A program made the translations under genes and the position numbers. From G965267335 sp965267335 (GTDB lineage: Bacteria > Bacteroidota > Bacteroidia > Cytophagales > JAAEPT01): DNA of 64,000 bases. The stretch is from contig OZ253953.1 in the NCBI GenBank assembly GCA_965267335.1, forward strand, positions 3,968,001-4,032,000. Direction: 5' to 3'. This document shows, piece by piece, positions 1 to 8,854 of this stretch. The stretch's first letter is position 1. Every line of letters begins with the position of its first letter. The notes under the pieces were generated by a model. The model saw only the letters and a list, made by a program, of their open reading frames with translations. It made no database searches and had not been told where the DNA came from.

Positions 1-77
1 ACCGAGGATACATACAAGCAGGAGATTTGGAGAACTTAAAGTCCTGGAGAGTATCGCCTGACACCTGGAATAAATAA
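1..77 (+). CDS. C-terminal fragment of an unidentified protein (cut by window edge)
   Basis: One frame is open from the window edge and ends in TAA at 75-77. It gives 24 complete codons ending ...WRVSPDTWNK, which reads like an ordinary protein C-terminus; the other two plus frames stop within about 60 bases. It is convergent with the OmpA-family gene, whose stop lies 5 bases further on. Too short to assign a family. Confidence 0.4.
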   Translation, partial: RGYIQAGDLENLKSWRVSPDTWNK

Positions 78-82
78 TTAAC

Positions 83-769
83 CTATATAGCTAGTACTCT
101 CACCTCAGTACGCCTATTCTTAGCCCTTCCTTCTTCAGTATCATTTGTAGCAACAGGGTCTGTTTCTCCATATCCCTTCGATACAATTCTATCTTCAGGA
201 ATTCCTTTGCCAATTAAATAACTTCTTACTGAGTTTGCTCTTCGTTGTGACAGCCGCATATTATAACGGTCATTACCAACATTATCAGTGTGAGCCGCAA
301 TCTCCACATGCATAGTCTGATTGGCAACCATTTTATCGTATAAGGCATTCAACGCAGAAAGGTCTGTAAAGTCCAGAGTATGTTCATCGGTTTTGAAATA
401 AACAGCGAGCTCCCACTTTTGAGCATATTTTTTCTCGTAAAAATTAATTTTTAGTCGCAGCGACATTTTTGCATTTTGGCAATCCAATGGTGCTTGCTCC
501 TTAGTTTTACCGTACTTACTCGTTTTCAAACCATAGTTGACTCCTCTTTTTACCATACATTTTCCAACACCATCAATATTGGAATAAACAGCGGCCACTA
601 ACTTACCGTCAGGAGCAAACAGTTCAACCAAAGCACTATCCTCAGGCAACTTGTCCTGATCTACACACTGTATCTTAACCAAGGTTGAATCCGGATGAAT
701 AGTCGATTGCGACCAACAAATAGTAACTGATAGTAGTAAAAAAAGGCTAAGCGGTATATTAAATTTCAT
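83..769 (-). CDS. OmpA-family outer membrane protein with peptidoglycan-binding C-domain
   Basis: Protein of 228 aa with an N-terminal signal peptide (hydrophobic core LSLFLLLSVTICWS, cut near residue 20). Residues about 35-110 form a small beta-rich domain of unknown type. Residues about 120-228 are an OmpA C-terminal domain: AVYFKTDEHTL, then AHTDNVGNDRYN, LSQRRANSVRSYL, and the closing KNRRTEVR. In this family the conserved Asp and Arg bind diaminopimelate of peptidoglycan. Expected to be periplasmic or outer membrane and to tether the envelope to the cell wall. It lacks the large N-terminal barrel of classical OmpA. A near-consensus promoter sits just upstream at 784-815. Single gene, divergent from the phosphoesterase. 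Confidence 0.88.
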   Translation of the reverse strand: MKFNIPLSLFLLLSVTICWSQSTIHPDSTLVKIQCVDQDKLPEDSALVELFAPDGKLVAAVYSNIDGVGKCMVKRGVNYGLKTSKYGKTKEQAPLDCQNAKMSLRLKINFYEKKYAQKWELAVYFKTDEHTLDFTDLSALNALYDKMVANQTMHVEIAAHTDNVGNDRYNMRLSQRRANSVRSYLIGKGIPEDRIVSKGYGETDPVATNDTEEGRAKNRRTEVRVLAI

Positions 770-783
770 AATTCTGGTTTTGT

Positions 784-815
784 TAAAGATAAATACTTAT
801 CCCTATATGATCAAA
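784..815 (-). promoter_or_regulatory. Bacteroidota-type promoter for the OmpA-family gene
   Basis: Read on the minus strand: TTTG (812-815), 20 nt, TATCTTTA (784-791). This matches the TTTG/TAnnTTTG consensus with one mismatch in the -7 box and puts the start site about 5-10 nt before the ATG at 769. Confidence 0.45.
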
Positions 816-847
816 TTCCTATATTGCTTCAAAATTTCGCACATTCC

Positions 848-1345
848 ATGCCAAGAATTGGGCTTATATCAGATACACACAGTTTTTTAGATGAGAAGGT
901 ATATAAATACTTTGATGATTGCGATGAAGTATGGCATGCCGGTGACTTCGGAAGCATTGAGGTAAGCGACCAATTGAGTCAATTCAAACCCCTGAGAGGA
1001 GTTTATGGTAATATAGATGGGCATGACATTCGAATTGTACACCCTGAGGATCTGATCTTTGAGATTGAGGGTAAAAAAATATGGATGAGGCACATTGTGG
1101 GCTATCCTAAAAGATACGCAAAAGGTATAACTTCACTCATCGAGCAAATCAAACCTGATCTTATTATATGCGGACACTCACATATCTTAAGGGTCATGAA
1201 AGATGAAAAAAGGGATTTACTTTATATGAACCCCGGGGCAGCTGGAAAACATGGTTTTCATCATGTGCGGACACTACTCAAGTTTGACATCAAGGAAGGC
1301 AACCTAAGTGAACTGAAGGTTATAGAGCTTGGAAAAAGGGCATAG
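848..1345 (+). CDS. YfcE/MJ0936-type metallophosphoesterase
   Basis: About 165 aa from the ATG at 848. A TTG at 824 would add 8 residues with no family match, and the family normally begins directly with the first strand (MPRIGLISDTHS). Calcineurin-like metal-binding blocks appear in order: DTH near residue 10, AGDFGS (GD box), YGNID (GNxD box), H near RHIVG, and CGHSH near residue 105. These are the ligands of a two-metal phosphodiesterase site. Family members hydrolyse phosphodiesters and are cytoplasmic; the natural substrate is not evident here. Monocistronic, closed by a strong terminator at 1348-1383. Confidence 0.9.
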   Translation: MPRIGLISDTHSFLDEKVYKYFDDCDEVWHAGDFGSIEVSDQLSQFKPLRGVYGNIDGHDIRIVHPEDLIFEIEGKKIWMRHIVGYPKRYAKGITSLIEQIKPDLIICGHSHILRVMKDEKRDLLYMNPGAAGKHGFHHVRTLLKFDIKEGNLSELKVIELGKRA

Positions 1346-1347
1346 AA

Positions 1348-1383
1348 AAACCCTGCATTAGGTAATACAGGGTTTGATTTTTT
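1348..1383 (+). terminator. Rho-independent terminator after the phosphoesterase gene
   Basis: An 8-bp stem, AAACCCTG (1348-1355) with CAGGGTTT (1368-1375), a 12-nt loop and a run of six T at 1378-1383. It begins two bases after the stop codon. Confidence 0.85.
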
Positions 1384-1418
1384 CTTGCAATAAGACCTTT
1401 ACAACCTTACTAAAAGAT

Positions 1419-1823
1419 TTATTTCTCAGCAGTAGCTGATTCTTTCTTTTCTGCTTTGGCTTCTTCCTTTTTTTCAGCTTTAGGCTCTGCTTTTTTCTCT
1501 GTCTTCACTTCCTTCTTCGGCTCTGCTTTCTTTGCTGAAGTTTCTTTTTTAGCTGCAGGTTTTTCTGCTTTTGCTTCCTCTTTCTTAGGAGCTGCCTTCT
1601 TAGTCGTTACCTTCTTAGCCTCGGTTTTCTTGGCCGCAGGTGCTGCTTTCTTCTTATCGGCTGTAGGTATCGGTTTAGGATTTGCTTCAAACTCCTTTTT
1701 CAGCTCCTCGATATCCACTTTTTTCACTACAGGCTTAGCCTGCAATCTTTGCATACGGTCTTTTCTAACCTTTTGCTTGCCTCTGTTAACTCTAGCTTTT
1801 CTGACTAATTTAGTACTTGCCAT
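1419..1823 (-). CDS. Lys/Ala-rich basic protein, histone H1/Hc-like tail
   Basis: Protein of 134 aa. Residues 1-50 are mixed but very basic (KARVNRGKQKVRKDRMQRLQ, then VDIEELKKEFEANPKP). Residues 55-134 are low complexity, built from repeated AxKK, PKKE and KAEKK units of Lys, Ala, Glu and Pro. This resembles the tails of bacterial H1-like proteins (Hc1/AlgP type) that bind DNA without sequence specificity, but the N-terminus matches no family I can name, so DNA binding is inference. The antisense strand is open only because of the biased codons. A TAACTTTG -7 box lies at 1849-1856. Divergent from hisS. Confidence 0.75.
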   Translation of the reverse strand: MASTKLVRKARVNRGKQKVRKDRMQRLQAKPVVKKVDIEELKKEFEANPKPIPTADKKKAAPAAKKTEAKKVTTKKAAPKKEEAKAEKPAAKKETSAKKAEPKKEVKTEKKAEPKAEKKEEAKAEKKESATAEK

Positions 1824-1848
1824 ATCTCACTAATTTCAAAACGGACTG

Positions 1849-1856
1849 CAAAGTTA
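1849..1856 (-). promoter_or_regulatory. -7 box (TAACTTTG) for the Lys/Ala-rich protein gene
   Basis: Exact TAnnTTTG match on the minus strand, 26-33 nt before the ATG. No good TTTG partner is seen at the usual spacing. Confidence 0.4.
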
Positions 1857-1943
1857 AAAGAATAAAACTACAAAACCTCCTACTGGAGATATTTTTTACT
1901 AATACAATGTTTAGTAATTTCGTCAAATTCTAAAATTTGATCA

Positions 1944-3326
1944 ATGGGAGCTCAAAAACCGGGAATACCTAAAGGTACAAGGGACTTCGGTCCGGACAAA
2001 ATGGTCCGTAGAAACTTTATTTTCAACACGGTGCGCTCTGTATTTGAAAAATATGGATTCCTGCCTTTGGAAACTCCCTCAATGGAAAACCTATCGGTTC
2101 TTACAGGAAAGTATGGAGAGGAGGGTGATCAACTAATTTTTAAAATTCTGAACTCCGGCGATTATCTTTCAAAAACCACTCCTGAAGATATCACAAGTGG
2201 CTCCAAACATTTGAGCTTCAAAATATCTGAAAAAGCCCTTCGTTACGACCTGACAGTGCCTTTTGCGCGCTATGTTGTAATGAACCGAAACGATGTTACA
2301 TTCCCTTTCAAGCGATATCAAATTCAACCCGTCTGGAGAGCTGACAGACCTCAAAAGGGTCGCTATAGAGAGTTTTACCAATGTGATGCAGATGTAGTGG
2401 GGACCGATTCTTTAATTTGTGAGGCTGAAATCATCCTTATGATTAATGAGGTATTCCAACAGTTAGGCATTAAGGATTACACGATTAAAATCAACAACCG
2501 GAAAATTCTTTCAGCAATCGGTGAATTAATTGATGCCGGAGATCGTGAATCGGATCTTTTTGTGGCAATCGACAAATTGGATAAAATTGGTGAGGAAAAA
2601 GTTCTCGAAGAGCTAAGCACCAAAGGCTTTACCAGTTCCGCATTGAACACCTTGCGAGATATATTAAACCTATCGGGTACCACCGAGGAAATGCTTTCTT
2701 CTCTCGATGATGTAATTGGCAACACTGAAATTGGCAGAAAAGGAATTCAAGAGCTACAGGAAACTTTTAATCTACTCGCTCATTATTCAGGTTCTGCCAA
2801 ACTGGAAGAACAAAATATTTCATTGGATGTTACCTTAGCACGAGGGCTTTCCTACTATACAGGTGCTATTTTTGAGGTGAAGGTAAATAATGTCCAGATC
2901 GGGAGCGTAAGTGGCGGAGGAAGATATGATAATCTGACCGGACTATTTGGCTTGCCAGATGTTTCAGGAGTGGGGTTTTCGTTTGGTGTGGATCGTATTT
3001 ATGATGTTATGTCGGAATTAAATCTGTTTCCAGCCGACAACCTTATTAGCACCCAACTATTAATCGCAAATTTTGACGAGCACTCACAAAATTATTCTCT
3101 CCCACTACTTACCAAACTGAGGGCAAACGGAATTAATAGTGAAATATATCCCGAATCAGCCAAACTCAAGAAGCAGATGAACTATGCTGACAGGAAAAAT
3201 ATTCCTTACGTGCTGCTAATTGGGTCAAATGAAATCGAAACCGGCAACCTGACTTTGAAAATAATGTCAACAGGAGAGCAAGTATCAGAGTCGATAGAAA
3301 CTATCATAGATAGAATAAAGGGCTGA
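1944..3326 (+). CDS. hisS: Histidine--tRNA ligase
   Basis: Class II aminoacyl-tRNA synthetase of 460 aa that charges tRNA-His with histidine in the cytoplasm. Motif 1 region lies near residues 30-50 (YGFLPLETPSME), motif 2 near 126-147 (QIQPVWRADRPQKGRYREFYQ), the histidine-specific loop near 299-308 (ARGLSYYTG), and motif 3 near 330-352 (GGGRYD ... GVGFSFGVDRI). The C-terminal 90 residues are the anticodon-binding fold. Length is slightly above the roughly 420-450 aa norm. First gene of a close plus-strand run (hisS, T9SS type B protein, ybaB, GT2). Confidence 0.97.
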   Translation: MGAQKPGIPKGTRDFGPDKMVRRNFIFNTVRSVFEKYGFLPLETPSMENLSVLTGKYGEEGDQLIFKILNSGDYLSKTTPEDITSGSKHLSFKISEKALRYDLTVPFARYVVMNRNDVTFPFKRYQIQPVWRADRPQKGRYREFYQCDADVVGTDSLICEAEIILMINEVFQQLGIKDYTIKINNRKILSAIGELIDAGDRESDLFVAIDKLDKIGEEKVLEELSTKGFTSSALNTLRDILNLSGTTEEMLSSLDDVIGNTEIGRKGIQELQETFNLLAHYSGSAKLEEQNISLDVTLARGLSYYTGAIFEVKVNNVQIGSVSGGGRYDNLTGLFGLPDVSGVGFSFGVDRIYDVMSELNLFPADNLISTQLLIANFDEHSQNYSLPLLTKLRANGINSEIYPESAKLKKQMNYADRKNIPYVLLIGSNEIETGNLTLKIMSTGEQVSESIETIIDRIKG

Positions 3327-3351
3327 TTTAATCGTTAAATTTATTTAAGGC

Positions 3352-5268
3352 TTGACCAAAAAATTCGCAAAACATATTGCCCTATTGCTGGTCTTGCTTC
3401 TTTCCGTAAAATCTGGCCATACTCAACCCCCTTGTTTTGATGCCGATGATACGGTTGGATGCGTGCCATTTACAGTTACCCTAACCAGCTGTGCTGACCC
3501 GTCAAAACCAGATGCATATGATTATGGTGATGGAAGTGCTCTGAGCTTTGATACTGTACACACCTATAATTCACCTGGAATCTATACAGTGACCCAGTAC
3601 ATAGACAACGGTGGTGGTAACCTGGATACACTCATAAGGACAGATTACATTCGGGCGGTTGGCACCCCAGTTCCTCAATTTGAAGCATATGCTTGTGCGG
3701 GCTCAATAGCCTCAATTTCTATAACAGACTCCAACTATGACCGCTTTATTCTTGATTATGGTGATGGGTCGCCAAATGACACTGTACTTCCTTCCACCAC
3801 AACACTAAAGAATTACATCGATAGCTTACCAAAAACAATAACGGTGACTGGCATATATGATGGGGCCCCTTGTTCAAATAGTGCATCTTTGAATTTAACC
3901 TTATACAACAGCTTGCAAAAGCCCGACATTCATAGCCTGACTACCCAGAACGGTAGTAGTAATGATAGTCTTTTGTTGGGGGTATCAGGTTATACTTATT
4001 TAAACTACCTCCTGAGCAGTAGTAGCTACCCCGCTGCATATAGCACTATAGATACTTTTGCATTTTTCAATCCGGACTCCACTATTAACTTCTTCCCAGT
4101 CAATTCAAGCTCAGATGAAATGTGCTATACGATAACCAACTTTGATGTCTGTGGAAACAGCGTAGCTGGTGATAGCCTATGCAGCACAAATCTCTCGGTG
4201 ACCGCAAACAACGAACAAAATGAGCTGATATGGAATAGTTACAAGGGACCTGGCTTACTAGAATACCGGGTGTATCGTGATAATACTTTACTGGCAACAA
4301 TTTCCAGTGACACAACATTCATAGACACCAGTGTCACCTGCTCCCAACAGTATTGTTATCGTGTTGAATCCACCACTAACTTGCTCGATCAGTCTGGAGC
4401 AAATCTCGTGTCAATTTCAAACACCCAATGTGTTACAGCCATTTCTACAGACACACCACCAGAGTTGACTGAGTTTAACTCAACTTTTGAGAATGGTGCG
4501 ATTCGTTTATTCTGGGAAGCACCAACTTCAAGCGTGTTAACATATGAAATATCAAGATCATCAAACGCTAGTCCATTCAACCTAATTCTGAATCAATACC
4601 TTCCTGACACTAATTATATCGACAATTCGTTTATCACAACAGAACCACAATGCTATCGCATCAGTTATTACGACTCCTGTGGAAACTATTCAAATCAGTT
4701 ATCAATTCCAGAAACCTGTCCCATTCACCTCAGTATGACAGAATCAGCTACACAAAATACTTTAACCTGGACTGCATATACTGGTTTCTCAACAAGTGTA
4801 CAGGAATATATTATTGAATGGCTCGATCAAAACGGTAACGTACTTAGTTCTATATCAAACGGAACATCAACTTCCTACATCGATAACAATATAGATACAG
4901 CCTCCGGCACAATCACCTATAGAATTCTAGCCATTGCAAATTCCCCACTCGGACTGACTTCTCAATCAAACACTGTTCAGAATAACCAATCGATTAGTAT
5001 ATTTTTCCCCAACGCCTTCACGCCTAACGGTGATGGAACCAACGACATTTTCAAGGGGGTCGGGGCTTTTATCGCGAAGATCGAATTTACGGTATTGAAT
5101 AGCTGGGGGGAAGTGCTCTATTATACTGAGAACTACAATGAAGGTTGGAATGGTCGCACACCCCAGGGAGAAATAGCACCGGAAGGAACCTATGTCTACA
5201 TCGCAGATGTTACAGATTATGAAGGAAACCAAACAACTTACAGAGGGACCTTTTACCTTATGCATTAA
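3352..5268 (+). CDS. Secreted PKD/fibronectin-like protein with T9SS type B C-terminal domain
   Basis: Protein of 638 aa from a TTG start; no ATG precedes the signal peptide (KHIALLLVLLLSVKSGHTQ). Residues about 27-105 are PKD-like (DYGDGSALSFDTVHTYNSPGIYTVT), followed by a second PKD-like unit and at least three fibronectin type III-like domains with paired cysteines (for example ELIWNSYKGPGLLEYRVYRD and CYRISYYDSCG). The last about 85 residues are the gliding-motility-associated C-terminal domain (FFPNAFTPNGDGTNDIF ... APEGTYVYIADV), the sorting signal for T9SS type B cargo. Expected to be exported to the surface or medium. It sits 25 nt after hisS and 27 nt before ybaB, an odd place for a T9SS cargo but common for co-directional Bacteroidota genes. 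Confidence 0.88.
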   Translation: MTKKFAKHIALLLVLLLSVKSGHTQPPCFDADDTVGCVPFTVTLTSCADPSKPDAYDYGDGSALSFDTVHTYNSPGIYTVTQYIDNGGGNLDTLIRTDYIRAVGTPVPQFEAYACAGSIASISITDSNYDRFILDYGDGSPNDTVLPSTTTLKNYIDSLPKTITVTGIYDGAPCSNSASLNLTLYNSLQKPDIHSLTTQNGSSNDSLLLGVSGYTYLNYLLSSSSYPAAYSTIDTFAFFNPDSTINFFPVNSSSDEMCYTITNFDVCGNSVAGDSLCSTNLSVTANNEQNELIWNSYKGPGLLEYRVYRDNTLLATISSDTTFIDTSVTCSQQYCYRVESTTNLLDQSGANLVSISNTQCVTAISTDTPPELTEFNSTFENGAIRLFWEAPTSSVLTYEISRSSNASPFNLILNQYLPDTNYIDNSFITTEPQCYRISYYDSCGNYSNQLSIPETCPIHLSMTESATQNTLTWTAYTGFSTSVQEYIIEWLDQNGNVLSSISNGTSTSYIDNNIDTASGTITYRILAIANSPLGLTSQSNTVQNNQSISIFFPNAFTPNGDGTNDIFKGVGAFIAKIEFTVLNSWGEVLYYTENYNEGWNGRTPQGEIAPEGTYVYIADVTDYEGNQTTYRGTFYLMH

Positions 5269-5295
5269 TTAGTAACTTCGCAAAAATTATTGTCT

Positions 5296-5628
5296 ATGTT
5301 CGACATGAACCAAATGCTTGGAAAAATGCAGGAGATCCAGGCAAAAATGAAAGAGGTACAGGATAACCTCGGAAAAATAACAACAAGTGCTGAGTCCGGA
5401 GGAGGAATGGTTAAAGCAACTGTCAACGGAAAACGTCAGGTGGTTAACCTTGAAATTGACAAAGACCTTTTGAAACCTGAAGATCAGGAAATGCTGGAAG
5501 ACTTAAGCGTAGCGGCTATAAACCGAGCTCTGGAAGATATAGAAATCAAGATCAAAGAAGAAATGCGCAAGCAAACCCAGGGGGTCATACCAAATATTCC
5601 CGGATTTGATTTCGGTAATATGATGTAA
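5296..5628 (+). CDS. ybaB: YbaB/EbfC-family nucleoid-associated protein
   Basis: About 110 aa from the ATG at 5296 (a TTG two codons upstream is possible). Met- and Gln-rich N-terminal helix (MNQMLGKMQEIQAKMKEVQDNLG), then the YbaB core with GGGMVKATVNGKRQVVNLEID and LLKPEDQEMLEDLSVAAINRA, and a Gly/Pro tail ending PGFDFGNMM. Family members are small dimeric DNA-binding proteins that coat the nucleoid. Only 2 nt separate its stop from the glycosyltransferase start, so the two are almost certainly co-transcribed. Confidence 0.93.
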   Translation: MFDMNQMLGKMQEIQAKMKEVQDNLGKITTSAESGGGMVKATVNGKRQVVNLEIDKDLLKPEDQEMLEDLSVAAINRALEDIEIKIKEEMRKQTQGVIPNIPGFDFGNMM

Positions 5629-5630
5629 TA

Positions 5631-6650
5631 ATGAGTTCAATTGCAGTTGTTATACTGAATTATAACGGACAGAATTTTTTAAAAGAATTTTTACCTTCTG
5701 TAATTAAATTCAGTCAAGAGGCCCGAATTATAGTGGCCGATAATGCATCTACTGATAATTCACTGGAAATTCTTAAAAATGACTTCCCTGAAGTTGAGGT
5801 CATTATTAATAAAGAAAATGGTGGCTTTGCCAAGGGCTACAATGATGCATTAGCACAAGTTGAATCAGAATATTATGTACTACTCAATTCAGATATTGAA
5901 GTAACCGAAAACTGGCTATCAGCCCCAATTCAGCTCCTTCAAGATAACCCTGAAGTAGTCGCTTGTCAGCCAAAAATATTATCTCACACTGAACCAAGTC
6001 ATTTTGAACATGCTGGAGCTGCAGGAGGATTCATAGATAAATGGGGGTACCCATTTTGCCGTGGAAGAGTTTTTGATCAGATAGAAAAAGACGAGGGCCA
6101 ATACGACAATGATTGCGAGATTTTTTGGGCAACAGGAGCTTGTTTGTTTATTAAATCATCCATATACCATAAAATGGGAGGGCTCGATAACAACTTCTTT
6201 GCTCATATGGAAGAAATTGATCTATGCTGGCGAATAAAAAATGCCGGTTACAAAATTATGTATTCTTCGAAGAGCCACATTTACCATGTTGGGGGCGGAA
6301 CATTGAAGAGGTCAAACCCAAAAAAAACTTATCTGAATTTCAGAAATGGCCTTGTCCTGCTTTATAAAAACCTACCAAGGTTCCGGTTATGGCGGACAAT
6401 AATTTGGAGATTGATGCTAGACGGAGTCGCTGGGATCGCTTTCCTGCTCTCTGGTAAACCCAAACATACACTAGCGGTCATCAGGGCACACTGTCACTTC
6501 TATGGTGGTTTTAAGAAATGGAAACCAGCAAGAAAATTGAGTCAAAGATTTGCAAAAAGTCACGATCACCCACAAATCCTACATCGGTCAATCGTGTGGC
6601 TATTTTTTATTGAAAAAGTAAAAAGATTTAGCAAAATAAGGTTTAAGTAG
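5631..6650 (+). CDS. Family 2 glycosyltransferase (WbbL/rhamnosyltransferase type)
   Basis: Protein of 339 aa. The GT-A fold opens with AVVILNYNGQNFLKEFLPSV, then ADNASTDNS (nucleotide-binding) and LLNSDIEV (DxD-like metal site), with the acceptor-side ATGACLFIKSSIYHKMGGLD and EEIDLCWRIKNAGYKI blocks near residues 175-215 typical of WbbL/RfbF-like enzymes. The C-terminal 100 residues are basic with a hydrophobic stretch (LMLDGVAGIAFLLSG), suggesting membrane association. Likely adds a sugar to an O-antigen or exopolysaccharide chain; donor and acceptor cannot be read from sequence. Last gene of the hisS run. Confidence 0.9.
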   Translation: MSSIAVVILNYNGQNFLKEFLPSVIKFSQEARIIVADNASTDNSLEILKNDFPEVEVIINKENGGFAKGYNDALAQVESEYYVLLNSDIEVTENWLSAPIQLLQDNPEVVACQPKILSHTEPSHFEHAGAAGGFIDKWGYPFCRGRVFDQIEKDEGQYDNDCEIFWATGACLFIKSSIYHKMGGLDNNFFAHMEEIDLCWRIKNAGYKIMYSSKSHIYHVGGGTLKRSNPKKTYLNFRNGLVLLYKNLPRFRLWRTIIWRLMLDGVAGIAFLLSGKPKHTLAVIRAHCHFYGGFKKWKPARKLSQRFAKSHDHPQILHRSIVWLFFIEKVKRFSKIRFK

Positions 6651-6659
6651 GACTCTCGT

Positions 6660-6875
6660 TTAGAAATCCCACACGGATCTTCTTCCTCTAATGTGTCGAC
6701 CAATATTCATTGTAAACGCATAAAACAAGTAAAACAATACAGGCGATCCGAGAGCTAAAAAAGAAGAGTAAATAAAAAAGGTCCTTACACTTCTAGTTGA
6801 TACACCTAGCTTTTCACTTATTGAAGAAGATACTCCAAAAATCTGCTGGCCAAAAAACAACTGTAAACGATTCAT
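6660..6875 (-). CDS. PspC-domain small membrane protein
   Basis: Protein of 71 aa matching the PspC pattern: QQIFGVSSSISEKLGVSTRSVRTFFIYSSFLALGSPVLFYLFYAFTMNI. An N-terminal amphipathic segment precedes one transmembrane helix (about residues 35-56) and a basic tail (RHIRGRRS). PspC-type proteins sense envelope stress in Proteobacteria; short stand-alone copies are common in Bacteroidota with unknown role. Convergent with the GT2 gene (9 nt apart). Its upstream region carries a TAAATTTG -7 box at 6899-6906. Confidence 0.85.
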   Translation of the reverse strand: MNRLQLFFGQQIFGVSSSISEKLGVSTRSVRTFFIYSSFLALGSPVLFYLFYAFTMNIGRHIRGRRSVWDF

Positions 6876-6898
6876 AAACTGAGTTTTACAACGCCTAA

Positions 6899-6906
6899 CA
6901 AATTTA
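6899..6906 (-). promoter_or_regulatory. -7 box (TAAATTTG) for the PspC-like gene
   Basis: Exact TAnnTTTG match on the minus strand, 24-31 nt before the ATG; no clear TTTG at -33. Confidence 0.35.
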
Positions 6907-6972
6907 ACGAATATACAATTAGAATGTTTTCATGAATCCAAAAAAAATAATGCCATACATTGCATTCACGAA

Positions 6973-7003
6973 TTTATAGCATAAATTAGTGCCTCTAATA
7001 TTG
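6973..7003 (+). promoter_or_regulatory. Near-consensus promoter for the OmpA/TPR lipoprotein
   Basis: TTTA (6973-6976), exactly 19 nt, then TAATATTG (6996-7003): one mismatch in each box of the TTTG/TAnnTTTG consensus. The start site would fall about 20 nt before the ATG at 7030. Confidence 0.4.
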
Positions 7004-7029
7004 TTTCCGTACTAAACACAAATGGGATT

Positions 7030-8832
7030 ATGAATTTCTTGAAAAAACACACCTTACTCGTTCTATTATCGGGTATCGTATTTCTTACCGGATGTAGCCT
7101 TAGCAAAATGATTAAAATGGCTGAGGACCAAAATCTTACCGTCACCCCTAGTCCGGTCGAAGTACATGCTGATACAGTCAATTTTGAAGTATCAGTTACT
7201 CTGCCGCTAAAAATGTTGAAAAAGAAAAAGATCTATGCCGTAGAGACTTCTTACAATTATGGCGGTGAATCAGAATCTTTAGGTACCATCGAATTTAAAG
7301 CATCTGATTTTCCAAACAATAAAATTGAAGAGCCTAAGCTCACTCAAAAATTTACTTTCACTTACAAAGACGCCATGGAGAAGGGCGAGGTTGTTTGTAT
7401 TGGAAAGGCAATGAATGAGCAAAAGACAAAGGAAAAGGTTACTGACCCGTTTCCAATTGCTAAGGGATGTATCACTACTTCAAGGTTAGTTAAAGATGCA
7501 TATTACGTTGCATATGCCGATCACGGTTATAACAACAAAGAAGAGTTGATCCCTACTTATGTTGAGTTCTTCTTCGACAAAGGACGTTCAAACCTAAAAT
7601 CTTCTGAGATTCGAAGTGAAAGAGGGAAAGAACTTGATGCTTATATCGCAGCGAAAAACGCAACCAAAACTGTAACCATAATCGGTTCACACTCGCCAGA
7701 AGGTCTTGAAAGCATCAACTCTAAGCTTAGTGAAGACAGAGCTAAGGTCATTAAAGATTTCTACTTCAAACAAATGAAGAAATATGATTACAAAGAAATG
7801 GCTGATAGCATTCAATTTAAAACTGAAACTATCTTCCAGGACTGGGGACCTTTCAATGAAGCTCTTGATGCAACCGACAAGCTAACTGATGATCAGAAAA
7901 CTGAGATCAGAAATACTATTAGCAGCACATCAGGAACATTCTTCGATAAAGAAAAGGCTCTACAGAAGCTTTCTTCATACAAAACTCTTGAAAGAGATAT
8001 TTACCCTCCTCTAAGGGTTTCAAAAACAAAAATCATGACTGTTAAGCCTAAGAAATCTGACGCTGAGATTTCTATACTGGCAAAATTAATCGTAGAAGGT
8101 AAAGCCAGCATCGATACATTGAATCAGGAAGAACTTATGTATGCCGCTACTTTGACTCCAGTACTTGATGAAAAGCAAGCTATATACACTCAGGCAATCA
8201 AAAAGTCTGATAGCTGGCAATCACACAATAACCTGGGTGCAGTTTACCTGGCCCTTGCTTCAAAAGAAGCTGATGGTAACAAAAGACAAACTCTTCTGGA
8301 CAAAGCAAAAACCGAATGTGAACTTGCCAATACTAAGCAAGAATCTGCGGAAGCAACCAACAACCTCGCAGTAGTCCATATGCTTAAGAACAACAGAGAA
8401 GAAGCTCTACTTGGATTCATCAAAGCGAAGAGCCTTGGAACATCTAATGCCGAACTCAACAAGGGTATTCATGCAGGTAAAGGAAGCATGGAAATCAAAT
8501 TTGCTAAGTATGATGATGCTAAACAAAGTCTGGGAACTGCTGGTGATGTTGTTCCTGGTGCTCAGTTTAACAAGGGACTTGCTCACTTGCTTTCTAAAGA
8601 CTATAACAACGCAAAAGCTGAGTTTGCTAATGCAATTAACTCTGACGCTAAAGACGCACTTGCCCACTACTGTAATGCTATCGCTAGTGCAAGACTTCAG
8701 CAAGAAGACGCAATGGCAACGAGCCTGCAGAAAGCATGTAAAATTGACTCTAAGTTAAAAGCAAAGGCAGCTAATGACCTTGAGTTCTTAAACTACAGAG
8801 ATAAGGATACGTTTAACAACGCTATCAAATAA
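7030..8832 (+). CDS. Lipoprotein with OmpA-like domain and TPR repeats
   Basis: Protein of 600 aa with a lipoprotein signal (VFLTGC, acylated Cys at residue 22). Residues about 30-160 are a beta domain with no family I recognise. Residues about 175-260 are OmpA-like (YVEFFFDKGRSNL, IGSHSPEGLESINSKLSEDRAKVIKDFY). Residues about 350-595 are helical with TPR-like units (SWQSHNNLGAVYLALAS, AEATNNLAVVHMLKNNREEAL, GAQFNKGLAHLLSKDYNNAKAEF). An envelope lipoprotein joining a peptidoglycan-binding module to a scaffold; role inferred only from these modules. It has its own promoter and a strong terminator, so it is probably monocistronic. Confidence 0.83.
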   Translation: MNFLKKHTLLVLLSGIVFLTGCSLSKMIKMAEDQNLTVTPSPVEVHADTVNFEVSVTLPLKMLKKKKIYAVETSYNYGGESESLGTIEFKASDFPNNKIEEPKLTQKFTFTYKDAMEKGEVVCIGKAMNEQKTKEKVTDPFPIAKGCITTSRLVKDAYYVAYADHGYNNKEELIPTYVEFFFDKGRSNLKSSEIRSERGKELDAYIAAKNATKTVTIIGSHSPEGLESINSKLSEDRAKVIKDFYFKQMKKYDYKEMADSIQFKTETIFQDWGPFNEALDATDKLTDDQKTEIRNTISSTSGTFFDKEKALQKLSSYKTLERDIYPPLRVSKTKIMTVKPKKSDAEISILAKLIVEGKASIDTLNQEELMYAATLTPVLDEKQAIYTQAIKKSDSWQSHNNLGAVYLALASKEADGNKRQTLLDKAKTECELANTKQESAEATNNLAVVHMLKNNREEALLGFIKAKSLGTSNAELNKGIHAGKGSMEIKFAKYDDAKQSLGTAGDVVPGAQFNKGLAHLLSKDYNNAKAEFANAINSDAKDALAHYCNAIASARLQQEDAMATSLQKACKIDSKLKAKAANDLEFLNYRDKDTFNNAIK

Positions 8833-8854
8833 TAATATAATAACATCCCATTTG

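Noticed and set aside
1456..1833. A 125-codon plus-strand frame
   Set aside because: Exact antisense of the Lys/Ala-rich gene; its Phe/Ala/Ser-rich product is what AAG/AAA/GCA codons give in reverse.
8165..8758. Plus- and minus-strand frames within the OmpA/TPR lipoprotein gene (69, 72, 98 and 115 codons)
   Set aside because: Alternative-frame shadows of a well-supported CDS with no independent features.
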